From NCBI GenBank assembly GCA_039545315.1, contig BCIM01000012.1, positions 246,811 to 310,810 on the forward strand: a stretch of 64,000 bases of DNA. The letters run 5' to 3'. The notes beneath the pieces are model-generated. The model was not told the DNA's origin and did not search any database. It was given only the letters and a program-made list of their open reading frames with translations. Each line of letters begins with the position of its first letter. Position 1 is the stretch's first letter. This DNA comes from Kondoa malvinella. Lineage: Eukaryota; Basidiomycota; Agaricostilbomycetes; Agaricostilbales; Kondoaceae. Of this stretch, positions 11,432 through 22,114 are shown one piece after another. The position numbers were made by a program, and so were the translations under genes.

Positions 11432-13233
11432 TTATGAACGAGCTGACATTTGAGACTTGATTGCGCCTTTAATGCTACGCAAAGCCTGGACAAGTATTTC
11501 CGCCTCATGATCAGCCAGTTGATCCGCCTTCTCGTCGATTACCTTTGCAGACATAGAAGGGTGATAGTAATGCAAGTATGGGATCATCTGACCAAGATCA
11601 GGGATCAGTCAAGCTTTCTCCGAAACAGCATATGCGCTTACCAAGTCCAAGCAGAGGACGCCATAGAAGGTCTTGAGTATAGCTTTGTGTTCCTTTGGAT
11701 CCTGGCCGCTCGGCAAAGTAGCAGGTGACTGCCAAAAGTCCAGCTTGTGGAATACCATCCATTCTTGCCCAGATGCTATTTGCTGCCACTTCAATTCTAC
11801 CCATCTCCCCTCTCCCGAATCCGAGATCAATTCTTGACCGTGTTGAAATCGCCACAGCCGCCTCAGATGGGCCATGAACTAGAGCCTCGATCAGTTAGCT
11901 ACCTTCTGAACGCGCTGAAGCGACGGCTCACGATAACTTTTTGTACTGTCTTCTTGTCGATGTGACCCTGTCGGTGCAAGGCTTCAAGCTTTTCGACATC
12001 GTTACTGGCCCAGAGTACATGGTCGGTCCAGTCTCTCTGGACTTTCAGATCTTCGGCTGTGATATAAGGCAAATGGCCGGACGGACACTTGTCGTGATGC
12101 GCGGGATGGAGGCCGCTGTAGTGCCACCAGTAAGGGAAGATCAGAGCGTTTATCTGAGACTGGTCTTTGTGCTTGTTCAGCGCCGGGACTCTATTGCTGA
12201 CAATTTTCTTGAATTCAAGGAAACCGTCAGCGTCAAGCAGAGGATGCGGAGCGTGATCATGTGCAAATGAAGGTAGCTGCTGTTGCATGCGGGGTTGGAG
12301 CACCTTCCGCTGGCTTGTGCTTTCGATAGCGCCTTCGATGATTTGAACAGTCTTACGGAGCTCCTCCTTCTGGCCCGCATAGAGGTGATCGATGCATTTG
12401 ACCACCTCGTGTGAAAGTTCGTCCTCATGCTCATTAGGATGCTGGTGTCGAAGGTGTGCCATTATCTGACCAGAGGTAGCGGATCAGCAAGAGATCGAAC
12501 GAAATATACTATATGCTTACTAGCTTGCCGCTGGCAGGCAATCCGAACAGATGGAACACCGCGAATACGTATTGACTTTCCATCTCGCCTGACTCCGAGT
12601 TTGGCTTCAGCTTTGCGTTGAGCTTTCCGGCAAAATCGTTGGCTTGCCAATAATGATCGGCCTCGACCAATGCTTCCGCTAGCCCCTTGCTCTTAATGGA
12701 TGGCATAGATTTAGCAGTCTCCCAAAAAGTTTGCATTTGCTTTTTCTCTTCGGGCAACAAGGATCTGGCGAAATGGCACCATGCAAGTCGATTGAGATGT
12801 GCCTCGAGCTGAAATACAGAGCTGTCAGAGTCTGCTCTTAGAACGTACAATCGGAATGACTTGCGATGAATCTCTGTAAATCCTCGTCGCTGGGCTTCCG
12901 CAGATATAACGCTTCCAAACGTTCGACATCTTCACTGGCTAGATGGACCAGGGTGGACCAATATACCTCCACTTTAGCCTTATCTTGTTTTGGGTGATGC
13001 TCGATGCTGTAATGCGTCTCATACCAATACCAGTATGGAAGCATCAAGGTGTCACGTGCTCGAGCATGCTTGACAGTCAGCTTCTCGTCAGTGATCTGTA
13101 CCTTTCCTTCTTTGTGAATGCGACTGTAGACATCCAACTTGAAGCGAGCGAAAGCCGAGTTTTCAAGAGGAGTATGCACGGCGACTTGAGGATGCGGGAT
13201 TTGAGAATGCACTGGAGCTAGATGATGAGCCAT
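11432..13233 (-). CDS. Orphan protein made of two tandem copies of one unit
   Basis: Not recognised. Exons on the minus strand read from ATG 13233 (MAHHLAPVHSQIPHPQVAVH) to the TAA at 11432-11434. The first half contains ARDTLMLPYWYWYETHYS, YWSTLVHLASEDVERLEALY, LEAHLNRLAWCHFARSL and MAHLRHQHPNEHEDELSHEV. The second half repeats the order with INALIFPYWWHYSGLH, DHVLWASNDVEKLEALHR, FMAHLRRLWRFQHGQEL and MIPYLHYYHPSMSAKVIDEK. Each unit is therefore a module of roughly 200-250 residues with conserved Trp/Tyr/His positions. No signal peptide or membrane segment is visible. An upstream extension of the first frame is open but Ser/Leu-rich and probably 5' UTR. The junction near 12840 is not resolved. 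Confidence 0.65.
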
Positions 13234-13667
13234 GGCGGGGCAAGAAGTACTGTTACTTAGTGATGCAGATGCAGAGGAACGGTTGGCGAGGTCCAAGAGC
13301 AAGAACGGGCATGACAAGAGCAATCGAAGAAGACTTCTTTCGGGCACAAGGGGTAAGCGTACAGAAGAGAACGGAAGGAATGTTCGCGCTTGATATCCGC
13401 GAGAGCTCCACGCGAAGAACAGAAGACGATCTCGTTCGGTCATAAGCGAGAGCGAAGAAGAAAAGGAAATGGACATCTGATAGGCAGAGAAGAGCTTTGA
13501 AAGAGAAGAGAAACAAGCTCAGGACGAGTACAGCATAGCGCTGGAGTATGGAGACAGATGGAATTGTGCAAACTGCCTTTTCCAATTAGCTTCTCATTGA
13601 AACTTGGTGATAAAACTCACTATACCCAAATGACCTGACAAATATTCAAGTGCGCAGTGATCACTTG
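13234..13667. other. Intergenic, nothing recognised
   Basis: Region upstream of the duplicated orphan gene and downstream of PXMP4, both on the minus strand. Polar, A/G-rich sequence with no supported exon. Probably the orphan's promoter and 5' UTR. Confidence 0.4.
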
Positions 13668-14459
13668 TTATCTGTAGAACGATTGATTCAGATCAATGCG
13701 ACCGGGATGCGCAGACTGCTCACGCCATAACAAAGTCTTGAGATTCGACCAATATTCACCTTGCCCAATCATCAGCTTCGTCCCAATAACAAAGCCGCAC
13801 TCACTGTCATGATACAGATACTGCATACTGCTAACCATCCCGCCGGCCAATCTTTCCCTCTCGTTATTGAACTGATACATGACTGTACCCCAAACCAACG
13901 CCGCCATCATCTCAAACACCCTCTTATCCAGCGGTTGAGCTTTCCCTTTCCCTACACCCGTCGCAGTAGCCGTTTGTGCACTAGGTGGGATTCTCGAAGG
14001 TTCACGCGGGAAAAAGGAAGTGACGACTCGGGACAAGACGTAAAGGACGATTTGTTCGTTGATGGCTGTCCTTTCTCCGAAAATGAGCCAACCGCCTACT
14101 AGACCAGCGAAGAAAGTATCGGCTGGTCGTTCCCTTTTCGAGGTCGAAGCGGATGACATTGTTCGTTGTAAAAGGAGCATAGTCTTGTAGATCGATACAA
14201 ACTTGGCCAGATTCAATGCGTGCGTTTTCGTAGCTTGGAAAATGAATGCCAGACGTTGTAACCATCTGTTCCTATGACTGAGCATGTGAATTGACGAATA
14301 GCAGGTAGCTTACGGTCCTCGTCCGAATAGGGCACTCATCACCAACGCGTGGACAAAGCGGACCTTGACGCCATAAACAATGCCATTTCGAGCTCCTTTG
14401 AGGATTGCAAAGATGTTGTGATATTTTGGATTTAGGACAGCAGAGTTAATGACGTCCAT
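13668..14459 (-). CDS. PXMP4: Peroxisomal membrane protein 4 (PMP24 family)
   Basis: Tim17/PMP24-family integral peroxisomal membrane protein of unsettled function. Start ATG 14459 gives MDVINSAVLNPKYHNIF, then the family signature AILKGARNGIVYGVKVRF and HALVMSALFGRGP. A short intron (about 14284-14312) joins this to NRWLQRLAFIFQATKTHALN and LAKFVSIYKT. Later blocks are FFAGLVGGWLIFGERTAIN, VLYVLSRVV and SSMQYLYHDSE, with a stop at 13668. The family core of several amphipathic or membrane helices is intact. An in-frame ATG at 14498 is possible, but the shorter start matches the fragment at 15927-16061 better. PEX13 lies about 5 kb away. Confidence 0.85.
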
Positions 14460-14870
14460 AGCAAGCAGCGCCAATGGTGATATCTCCCTGAACTGCACTA
14501 GCTAGGACGGTTGAGCAGAATTCGGGCTTTTGGGTTTTGTTTAGGTTCAAAGGGCAATTCGGTTCGAGCTCGAAACAATGGAAATCCCGCCACATCGGTC
14601 ATTGCAATACATAGTGACCTCAAGCACGTATTCTACCCAACTCAACTGATCTCTTCGTGAGATGCTTGCAGAGTTCGCCTCGTCTGCATTCTCAATCAGC
14701 GGCTGTTCTCTGCATTCACATCGCAAGTAGACCTGCCTTCAACCAGTCTCGCACTTCCGACGTAGTTGGTCATTCGGTACGATGATTACGAACAATAGCA
14801 GCGACGTTCTCTACGAGTACGAGTACGCCAGAGCAGTCAGAAGGGATCACTCAGAGACTCAAAGATGCGC

Positions 14871-15752
14871 TCACTCTCTTTCGTCGCTTTCGAAGGCGCT
14901 TTGAGTTTGATCCCGGCTGAGATTGCCCACAAGTTGACTAGCCTCCAGGGTATCGAGGTCGTCATTCTTTGTATATTCACTGATAAAGAGCAGCACCAAT
15001 TTTAGAACACTTTTATACTCGCGTCGACTTCGAGTTGACAAGTACCGCTGATGGAATTGATCGCGTACTGATTCGACATGTTGTAGGACATCAGGGGCGT
15101 CGCGACCTTGCCGACGAGCCGCCATTGCCTGGGCATTATTAGGCCCTCGAGTGGAATTGAGGTTGAGTTTCAGATTGGCGCCTGAAAGTTGCGAAGGAGG
15201 TGGCGGCGCAGAAGAGGTTGAAGCTTGACCTTGATGTGTTCCAAGCAGAGGTTGATAGCCGAAAGAGGCAGGAGAAGGAAGACAGAGTTCTTGTCGTGGT
15301 GCAGCAGTCGGAATTGTTTGCTGCAGCTGATTCGGCAATGAGGTGTTCCAGGACGTCGTGTGCGGGTGAGACTGCAGCTGAGATGCTATTTGAGGGTGAC
15401 GTGGGATAGCTGCTTGACGGAATTGAGGGTCGAGGTTAGACAGGTTTTGAGGCGGAGGAACGGGAAAAAGCGGCTCGGGCATTGTTTGAGGTTGATACCA
15501 AGCATCTTGCTGTCTATTCCAAGAAGGAAGATTTTGTACTGATCCAGCCGATACACCGCCAAACATTGGATCAGCGACAAAACTTGTGTCAAAGGGAGCA
15601 GCTTCATTATGCGGAAGGTGTGGACGGTATTCAGCTGCAAGAAGAGGATCTTGACCATATTGCATAGACTGCTGCTGATACTGCTGCTGACCATTGTGAG
15701 AATACAAAGGAAGCCCAATACTTTGCTGATTGAAGGGTGAATTCTGGTCCAT
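14871..15752 (-). CDS. Gln/Ser/Pro-rich orphan protein
   Basis: Single long open frame from ATG 15752 (MDQNSPFNQQSIGLPLYS) to 14871, 293 residues. The first two thirds are Gln, Pro, Ser and His rich and probably disordered. The last third is more ordered: MAARRQGRDAPDVLQHVESV, RDQFHQRYLSTRSRREYKSV and LKLVLLFISEYTKNDDLDTL look helical and could be a short conserved domain. I do not recognise the family. A nuclear or transcriptional role would fit the composition but is a guess. A 5' UTR intron is possible upstream. The 14460-14870 stretch downstream shows nothing else. Confidence 0.6.
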   Translation of the reverse strand: MDQNSPFNQQSIGLPLYSHNGQQQYQQQSMQYGQDPLLAAEYRPHLPHNEAAPFDTSFVADPMFGGVSAGSVQNLPSWNRQQDAWYQPQTMPEPLFPVPPPQNLSNLDPQFRQAAIPRHPQIASQLQSHPHTTSWNTSLPNQLQQTIPTAAPRQELCLPSPASFGYQPLLGTHQGQASTSSAPPPPSQLSGANLKLNLNSTRGPNNAQAMAARRQGRDAPDVLQHVESVRDQFHQRYLSTRSRREYKSVLKLVLLFISEYTKNDDLDTLEASQLVGNLSRDQTQSAFESDERE

Positions 15753-15926
15753 CGTATCTTACAAGGCTGCGGACCAAATATGTGAGTACTGAGCGAACAT
15801 TTTATACCTGGGAGGCTGACCGAGGCAGACATTGAAGATGGAAGGGACTCGAGCGTGCGTGAAACCGATGTTTCGCCTTCTTGGCTCTTCGAAAACAATG
15901 CCTCGTGGCCAGCCAATGCTCGCAGT

Positions 15927-16061
15927 TTAAAGAGCAGACATGACTAAAGCATGTGGGAAGCGAACTTTGCAACCATAGACGAAACCGTTGCGTGCGCCTT
16001 TGAGGATGGCGAGAATATCATGATAGCGAGGATCCGCGATTATTGACTGAAGCGAATCCAT
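15927..16061 (-). pseudogene. Truncated second copy of PXMP4 first exon
   Basis: ATG 16061 opens a 44-codon frame starting MDSLQSIIADPRYHDIL and continuing AILKGARNGFVYGCKVRF and PHALVMSAL before TAA at 15927-15929. This is a clear homologue of the first exon of the PXMP4 gene at 13668-14459, with conservative changes and a complete KGARNGxVYGxKVRF signature. The intact copy continues FGRGP into its second exon, whereas this one stops. No continuation of the membrane domain is seen downstream. It is therefore a relic, or the first exon of a gene with a different tail. It is placed head-on to the Q-rich orphan gene's 5' side on the same strand. Confidence 0.7.
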
Positions 16062-17342
16062 TATGGTCTGTAATGATGCCTAACAGTTGCAGAAAGCTGA
16101 GTCGAGCCTTAGAAGAGCGAAGATGGCTGCACCGGAACAAGATGCTGTTGATAATTGCCGACAAGAGCTTGTTCAGGTGCAACGACTTTCTCCTGTTGTA
16201 GGGACTTCTCTTGCTACATGCGGTATCTCCGTGCCGTCTGTTATATGATTCTCTGCTTCACTTAACTCCTCTTATTATTACGAGGTTCGCTCGCGAGAGA
16301 GCCGTCAGACGCATCTGTGCAAAGTCTTTGCCTGAAGCCCAAGCTGCTGCTCTCCCTGTCTCTTTCTCCATTTTCTCGCTTCTGCACAGCTGCTCTGTTT
16401 CGATGGTCATTCTGTCGTCGTGAAATTCTTCCGCTACGACCCACACCGTATCGCTGCATTGCTGACAAGCGACTTCCTTTCTGCATTGCAAAGCATCTGT
16501 GCATCATGGTTCTCTGGTGTTACCCTTTTCTTCTGCACATGTCTCGCCAGTGATTAATGATTGGTCACAGTCGACTCTACCTTTTCAACGAATACTGTCC
16601 TTCTTTTAAGTAATGTTTCGTATCCAGTACAGCCAGGGCTTGCCTAGCCTTGTCTTCCTGCTTCCTCTGTATCTAGGCTGGGCGACTGGCTACAAGGTTT
16701 GTACACCTGCTTTTGCCCACGATTGCTGACTGTCCACTGTCGGTCGTCAATTGTGTGAATTTTGGACCATCCAACCCGACTATCGGAAGGATCGTGAGCC
16801 CTCTCCTGTCGCAACACGAAGCCTGTCCATTGCCCTGGTTCTGGTTCAACTATCTCGGCGCTCCACCTCGGTCACGTAATTTGCAATCAGGTCACTCTAC
16901 GCGCTGTACCTTAAGCGAGTCCATCAATGAAGCTGTTCAGATGCTTGACCTTGCATGCAGGTAATTGGAAGATGTCTTCTTATCATCCAATGATTCTGCT
17001 TGGATAGTCCGATGACGCTCTTTCTCGCTCGATCGCAGAAGTATACTATGGTATCGTAAGCTCTACTACTAGGGACTATCAGGCTGTACTATACACTGCA
17101 ATGCACGAATTCCCTTGGCTTTAATGACGCGCCCATCGGGAACGACCGGCGATGTCCCAAAGACCTGGGCAGAGACACGAGCTCCACCTTTTTCTCAAGA
17201 CCTCGACTTCAAGCTCTATCGCTCGACAGTCCCAACAACTCCTCTTAACTTATTTCAACTACACAGCCTCACTCTACAACCCGTGAGAAGCTGCGCTCCT
17301 CCCATTCTTTCATCTCTATCAACGACTTTTCAACAAAAAAGG
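16062..17342. other. Long intergenic region upstream of the desaturase
   Basis: About 1.3 kb. The clearest suggestion of coding is a hydrophobic ATG frame at 16613 (MFRIQYSQGLPSLVFLLPLY), resembling a signal peptide, followed by an open frame with several cysteines up to about 16961. No splice chain joins them convincingly. The last few hundred bases are pyrimidine-rich and lead into the desaturase ATG, so promoter and 5' UTR are likely there. Confidence 0.35.
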
Positions 17343-19394
17343 ATGGCCGCAACTGAACTTCGCCAGCGCCAAGTCGTTGAGCGATCTGCTTCACCCGTCT
17401 CGTTCTCTGGTTCTACTTCAGACGAGGACGAGATTGCAACTTTTACACCTCCAAATTTCACCGTACGTTTGTTCCCTTGTTGGGGTGTCATGCAGCACTG
17501 ATCAGGTCACGCGTACAGATCAAGGAACTGCTAGATGTTATTCCTAAACACTGCTTTGAACGAAGCGCTTTGCGTTCATTCTCTTACGTCGCCATGGACT
17601 TGGTCTTTATCACCGCTTTGGCCACGTTCGCCTACAACATTTCGACCTACGTAGGCGCCAATGGCTCTTTACTCGATGGCAATGCTGGCATTGTCGCTAA
17701 ATGGGCTGCTTGGGCTTTCTACTGTTTGTTCTCGCCCGTTTGAATGTATCCGAAGCAACGTTCTGACTTTGACGCTTTGCAGGGAAATACCAAGGATTGG
17801 TCATGACTGGTGTCTGGGTCATTGCTCACGAATGCAAGCCTTACCTTGATCGAACGATGGTCTTTGTCTGATCTTTGTTTTAGGCGGACATCAATCTTTC
17901 TCGACTTCCAAAGATCTCAACAACGCCGTCGGATGGGTCCTTCATTCAGCTTTGCTCGTTCCCTACCACAGCTGGAGAATCTCTCACGCCAGACACCACG
18001 CCGCTACAGGTCACTGCACCCGTGATGAAGTCTTTGTCCCTCGCACTGCTTCTGATCTCGGCATCAAGAAACCCGAAGGTGGATACGATGCGCACGCTGA
18101 GAGCTGGATGGAGAAGGCAGATGATTTGTTGGAGGACTCGCCTGCTTACATCTTGCTTAGAGTCGTTGGCCAGCAACTTGGTATGCTGTCATCTGTCTTA
18201 TAATGAATTAGACTGATGGTTTTGTCAGCCGGTTTCCCTGCCTACTTGATCCGCAACGCTTCTGGTCAGAAATGGTACAAGAAGAACGTTAACCGTATGT
18301 CGCCAAATCGGAACATTAGCATGCGCTGATGCCGTTCTTTGGATCGTACAGACTTTAACCCAAAAGCTGAAATCTTCGACGCGCGTCACTGGGGCCAAGT
18401 CCTCTGGTCCGACTTCGGTATCGCCCTCGTTATTGGCGCTATCGTCTATGCATCCAAACAATTCGGTTTCATGACTATGATGGCTTACTACGGCATGTAA
18501 GTTTCGGAATATCACTCGTTCGACGTCAACTGATTCCTTGTCAGTCCCTATCTCGCAGTAAATCATTGGCTAGTGCTCATTACCTTCTTGCGTTTGTCCC
18601 TCCATCTGTCTTAATCTATCCATACTAACAATTATGAGGACAGAGCACACTGACCCCATGTTGCCTCACTACCGCGCTGGTGAATGGACTTGTGAGTGTT
18701 TTTGCCCATCAAGGCTCGTTCTGTGCTGAAATGTAGCCCATTAGTCCCTCGCGGCGCTCTATGCACCCAGTACGTTCGCTGTCGCTATTTAGGATATGGT
18801 GTGCTTATGTCTACGTTCGCGAATCCAGGGACCGAAACAGTGAGTTTGGCACTTTTTTCCATAAACTTCTTGACTCACTCTATGTCCAGTACACAATTTC
18901 CTCACCCACGCGATAAGTAACACTCACGTCTTGCACCACGTGAGCCGAAATCGCGTATTTTGACTTTATCAATCTGACCGAATTTTAGACCAAATCTGCT
19001 ATCCCTCATTACCATGCCCATGAAGCTACTGAAGGTACGCTGGCATTGTGCTATGCCAGTAATACTTGCTGATATGTAGTCATAGCTATCAAAAACTTGA
19101 TTGGCGACCACTACATGTTTAACGAAGAACACTGGATGGTCTCTTTGTGGAACTGCTTCAAGCACTGCCGCGTACGTTCTTCGTTCGTTATCAGTATCTG
19201 CAGCACTGGAACATGCGAATCCAGTTCGTTGACGACGAAGGCGAAGTTGTTTTCTACCGTAACGCAAAGGGAGAAGCCAAGCGCAAGGTCGTTTCCGATG
19301 TGCCTTCCGACTCGTAAGTCTTCCATTGTACTCGTGTTTCAGACAGTCCGCTCATGTTTATACTTTTAGTGGCATTGAAGTGTCGGACAAGTGA
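17343..19394 (+). CDS. FAD2: Delta-12 (oleate) fatty acid desaturase
   Basis: Endoplasmic-reticulum membrane di-iron enzyme that converts oleoyl to linoleoyl lipids. Start ATG 17343 ([15 protein letters not shown]). The three histidine boxes are visible: HECGHQSFS (box 1, split by a GC-AG intron), [11 protein letters not shown] (box 2) and HVLHH (box 3), followed by [11 protein letters not shown]. Hydrophobic spans include [16 protein letters not shown] and the [15 protein letters not shown] region. The C-terminus runs [16 protein letters not shown], then [13 protein letters not shown] after the intron beginning at GTACGTTC, and ends GIEVSDK at TGA 19392-19394. About ten introns are needed. 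All box histidines are present, so it should be active. Confidence 0.93.
17834..17883 (+). other. GC-AG intron splitting histidine box 1 of the desaturase
   Basis: The exon ends CTCACGAAT, the intron starts GCAAGC and ends TTTTAG, and the next exon starts GCGGACATCAATC. Joining restores HECGHQSF, the invariant first histidine box, so the GC donor is required. The intron is 50 nt. Confidence 0.9.
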
Positions 19395-19600
19395 TTCCTT
19401 CGTCTATGATCATCGTTTGCAGAATTTCGTACTGGGTCACCCGCGCATTAGAGCCTTAGATTATGATGTAGATGAGATTCACTACTATGCTATTCACTAG
19501 CCTATTCACTTGAATCACTTCTCTTGCCGCTTTTACTGACCGCTGCCTTCGGCTTTCACAAGCTACCGAGGTTTGACTTCAACAAGCATTTCATCACAAA

Positions 19601-20998
19601 ATGGTTCCAGCTCCGCCTAAGCCGTATGCATAGTACTACTAGTACAAGGATGAACTGACAGAGCTGCTCAGATGGGAAACAGCCAACGCGGCGACAAACA
19701 CTCAAACTATGGAAGCGTCTACGTCTGCTGTGCCCGAATTACCCGCAAGGCCTACTGGAATGAGCAGCATGGCAGCTAATGGTACCTCTCTGCCCTATTT
19801 ACTGGAGGAAAAGGCTGATTTGACTATTTCAGATGCATATGGCGCTTCACCAGTTTGTCTACTCTTCTCTCTCGCAGTACCTGGCTGATATGATTGCGCA
19901 GTACGGCTCGCGCTATGGGACAGGCATGAACTCTGCATACGGCGGCGGAGGCATGTATGGCAGCACCAATGCGTATTCTTCACCTTATTCTCGATTCGGC
20001 CAAAGCTCAATGTATGGCGGAGGAGGCTTTGGTTCAAGTTATGGCATGGGTGGGATGGGCGGCTATGGGATGGGTGGATATGGTATGAACGGGATGGGTT
20101 ATGGAGGGCAAGGCTATGGAATGCAACCTGGTCAATTTGGGCCTGATGGACAGAGCTTGTCGCAGAGGATGGAAAGTGGGACAGCGGCTACGTTTCAGAT
20201 ACTGGAGAGCATTGTGGGTGCTTTTGGTGGGTTTGCGCAAATGCTGGAATCGACTTTTATGGCGACGCATTCGAGTTTCTTTGCCATGATTGGCGTTGCC
20301 GAACAATTTGGTCATTTACGCAACTACCTTGGTCAAGTCCTCAGCATCTTTGCGCTCATTCGATGGGTCAAAGGCTTGATAGCCAAGGTTACCGGTCAAG
20401 AATTACCACCTGATCCATCCGCTGGTGGTTTAAATGCCGATTCGTTCAAGCAATTCAACAATCCTTCGGGCCCTCAAGCTCCTCCTTCCAAGCCGAAACT
20501 ATCAAAGAAACCTATCCTCATCTTTTTCCTGACCGTTGTTGGCTTGCCTTATCTGATGAACAAGCTTGTGCGAATCATTACTGCTCGACAAGAGGAAGAG
20601 CTCCGTCAACGAGGTGGACAGCCCGGTTTCCAACAGATGGGACCAGCAGAAGTGCTCGACCCGAAAAACATTACGTTCGTCAATGCTACACATCAATTCG
20701 TGCCTAGTGATCCGGCAGAGTTACCTTTGGAAGTGAATGATATCGTTGCGGTGCTGAGTCCGCCGAGTGAGAGAATGACACCGGGCTGGTGGAGAGGAAG
20801 GAAGAGGGATGGAAAGATTGGTTGGTTCCCTACCACGTGAGTCGACTTTGCTCCTTTCAGTCATGTGCTGATGTGGAGTATCCTCGACATCACAGGCATG
20901 TCACTGAGCTGCCAACAAACAAGAAGGCTGTTGAACCTGCTCAGCCGAAAGTCATTGATACTGTCAAGAGCGTCCCTGTCGGTGCAGTCGGTCCATGA
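19601..20998 (+). CDS. PEX13: Peroxin 13, peroxisomal import docking protein
   Basis: Peroxisomal membrane protein that docks the PTS1/PTS2 import receptors. Start ATG 19601; a short intron splits MVPAPPKP and WETANA, the usual Pex13 opening. A proline-rich patch (VPELPARPTG) precedes a Gly/Tyr/Met-rich region (GGMGGYGMGGYGMNGMGYGG). The Pex13 membrane core follows (FQILESIVGAFGGFAQMLES, GVAEQFGHLRNYLGQVLSIF), then a second hydrophobic span (PILIFFLTVVGLPYLMNKLV) and a C-terminal SH3 domain (NATHQFVPSDPAELPLEVND ... GWWRGRKRDGKIGWFPTT). The last exon gives HVTELPTNKK and ends SVPVGAVGP. The SH3 should bind Pex5/Pex14. Confidence 0.93.
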
Positions 20999-21158
20999 AG
21001 TAAGAAACAAGGCTGTGTAATGGAGTGTTGGTGTGTATATATGGCATAAATTACAATAGTACACATCTCTCGAGTCGCAAGTTGGTGCTCCCCCTCGCTC
21101 CTTCAGTCGACCTTTCTAGCCCGCTGTCAGCAACTGATTCATTCCCTAGTCCTCCTTG

Positions 21159-21413
21159 ATGTCCTCGCCTCAGTCTCAAAAAACTTTGAACTCAACGTGA
21201 GCGCAGTCATGACGTCGAACGTCTTCTCGCCAATGCCCAAGTCTATTCTACATGAGCCCGAGCCTCTACGCGCGTGCAGACGACATACATTGGTTCGCTA
21301 TACTCAATCCAGCACCTTCAGGGATTCCAATAGCTTCAGGCGATAATCTGGGGCCACAAAGTCTCAGAGCGTTGTCCAAACCTTTCGAGCAGACCGACGA
21401 ACGATTGGCCTGA
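21159..21413 (+). CDS. Small hypothetical protein, probably 5' exons of a longer gene
   Basis: ATG 21159 gives MSSPQSQKTLNST. A 45-nt GT-AG intron (21197-21241) joins it to LFYMSPSLYARADDIHWFAI, then LNPAPSGIPIASGDNLG and SLRALSKPFEQTDERLA before TGA at 21411-21413. The composition looks coding. Downstream, an acidic stretch in the same frame (DRADHEQICAEAEKASEHDQ, about 21436 onward) suggests the gene may continue through another intron, but no unique chain is clear. Family not recognised. Confidence 0.4.
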
Positions 21414-22114
21414 CGAACGCTTGATACCTGCTAGGATCGTGCTGACCATGAGCAGATCTGCGCTGAAGCGGAAAAGGCGTCCGAACATGATCAAAATTGT
21501 GTTGCTCGTCAAGATGCCGCTGTGTCTCGCTCGAGCTGAACATATCGCGCAAGAGACTCTGCTATTTCATGCTGTTGCACACGAAAACATCGCATTCACT
21601 GCCAAATTGCCTATTCTGCCTACGTCCAACTTGAAGCACATGTAGCAATGTCCATCAGAATCATCTCGAACGCTCTCTTCCGTGGATCCTTTCGCCAAGT
21701 TACACTCAGAAACCGTCCACTTGTTGCATCGCGACGTTTGCTTAGCCGTTATTCCGTTGCCCTTAGCGCTGCCTCGCAAGACGTTTGCGACTTCTGTCTG
21801 TCGAAGCTACGCTTTAGTTGTTTACAAAGCCAAAATGGTGCAGCACGTCATGAAGATCAGCACGCAGATCTGATCACCACTTGAGGAATGGCGTGACGTG
21901 CTTCCGTTGCCTTCGCCCCTTGTTTCAGAACCTTGTGCTGCCGGGAGGTTGCCTTCGCGACAGTCGATACGACCAAGTATGTCTTATATCCGACAAGAAG
22001 CTATCCTCTTCTTGTCATCCAACTAAGTGCTGGCACAACTCTTTCACTTCTTCTCCGTTCTCCATTCACAAGATCTGAGATCTCCTTTCACCTTCACTTT
22101 CATATTACTACAAC

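Noticed and set aside
13234..13476. N-terminal extension of the duplicated orphan protein
   Set aside because: Open but Ser/Leu/Phe-rich with no repeat counterpart in the second unit; more likely 5' UTR.
16258..16553. Overlapping open frames on both strands upstream of the desaturase
   Set aside because: Cys/Arg/Leu-rich frames without splice signals or any family resemblance.
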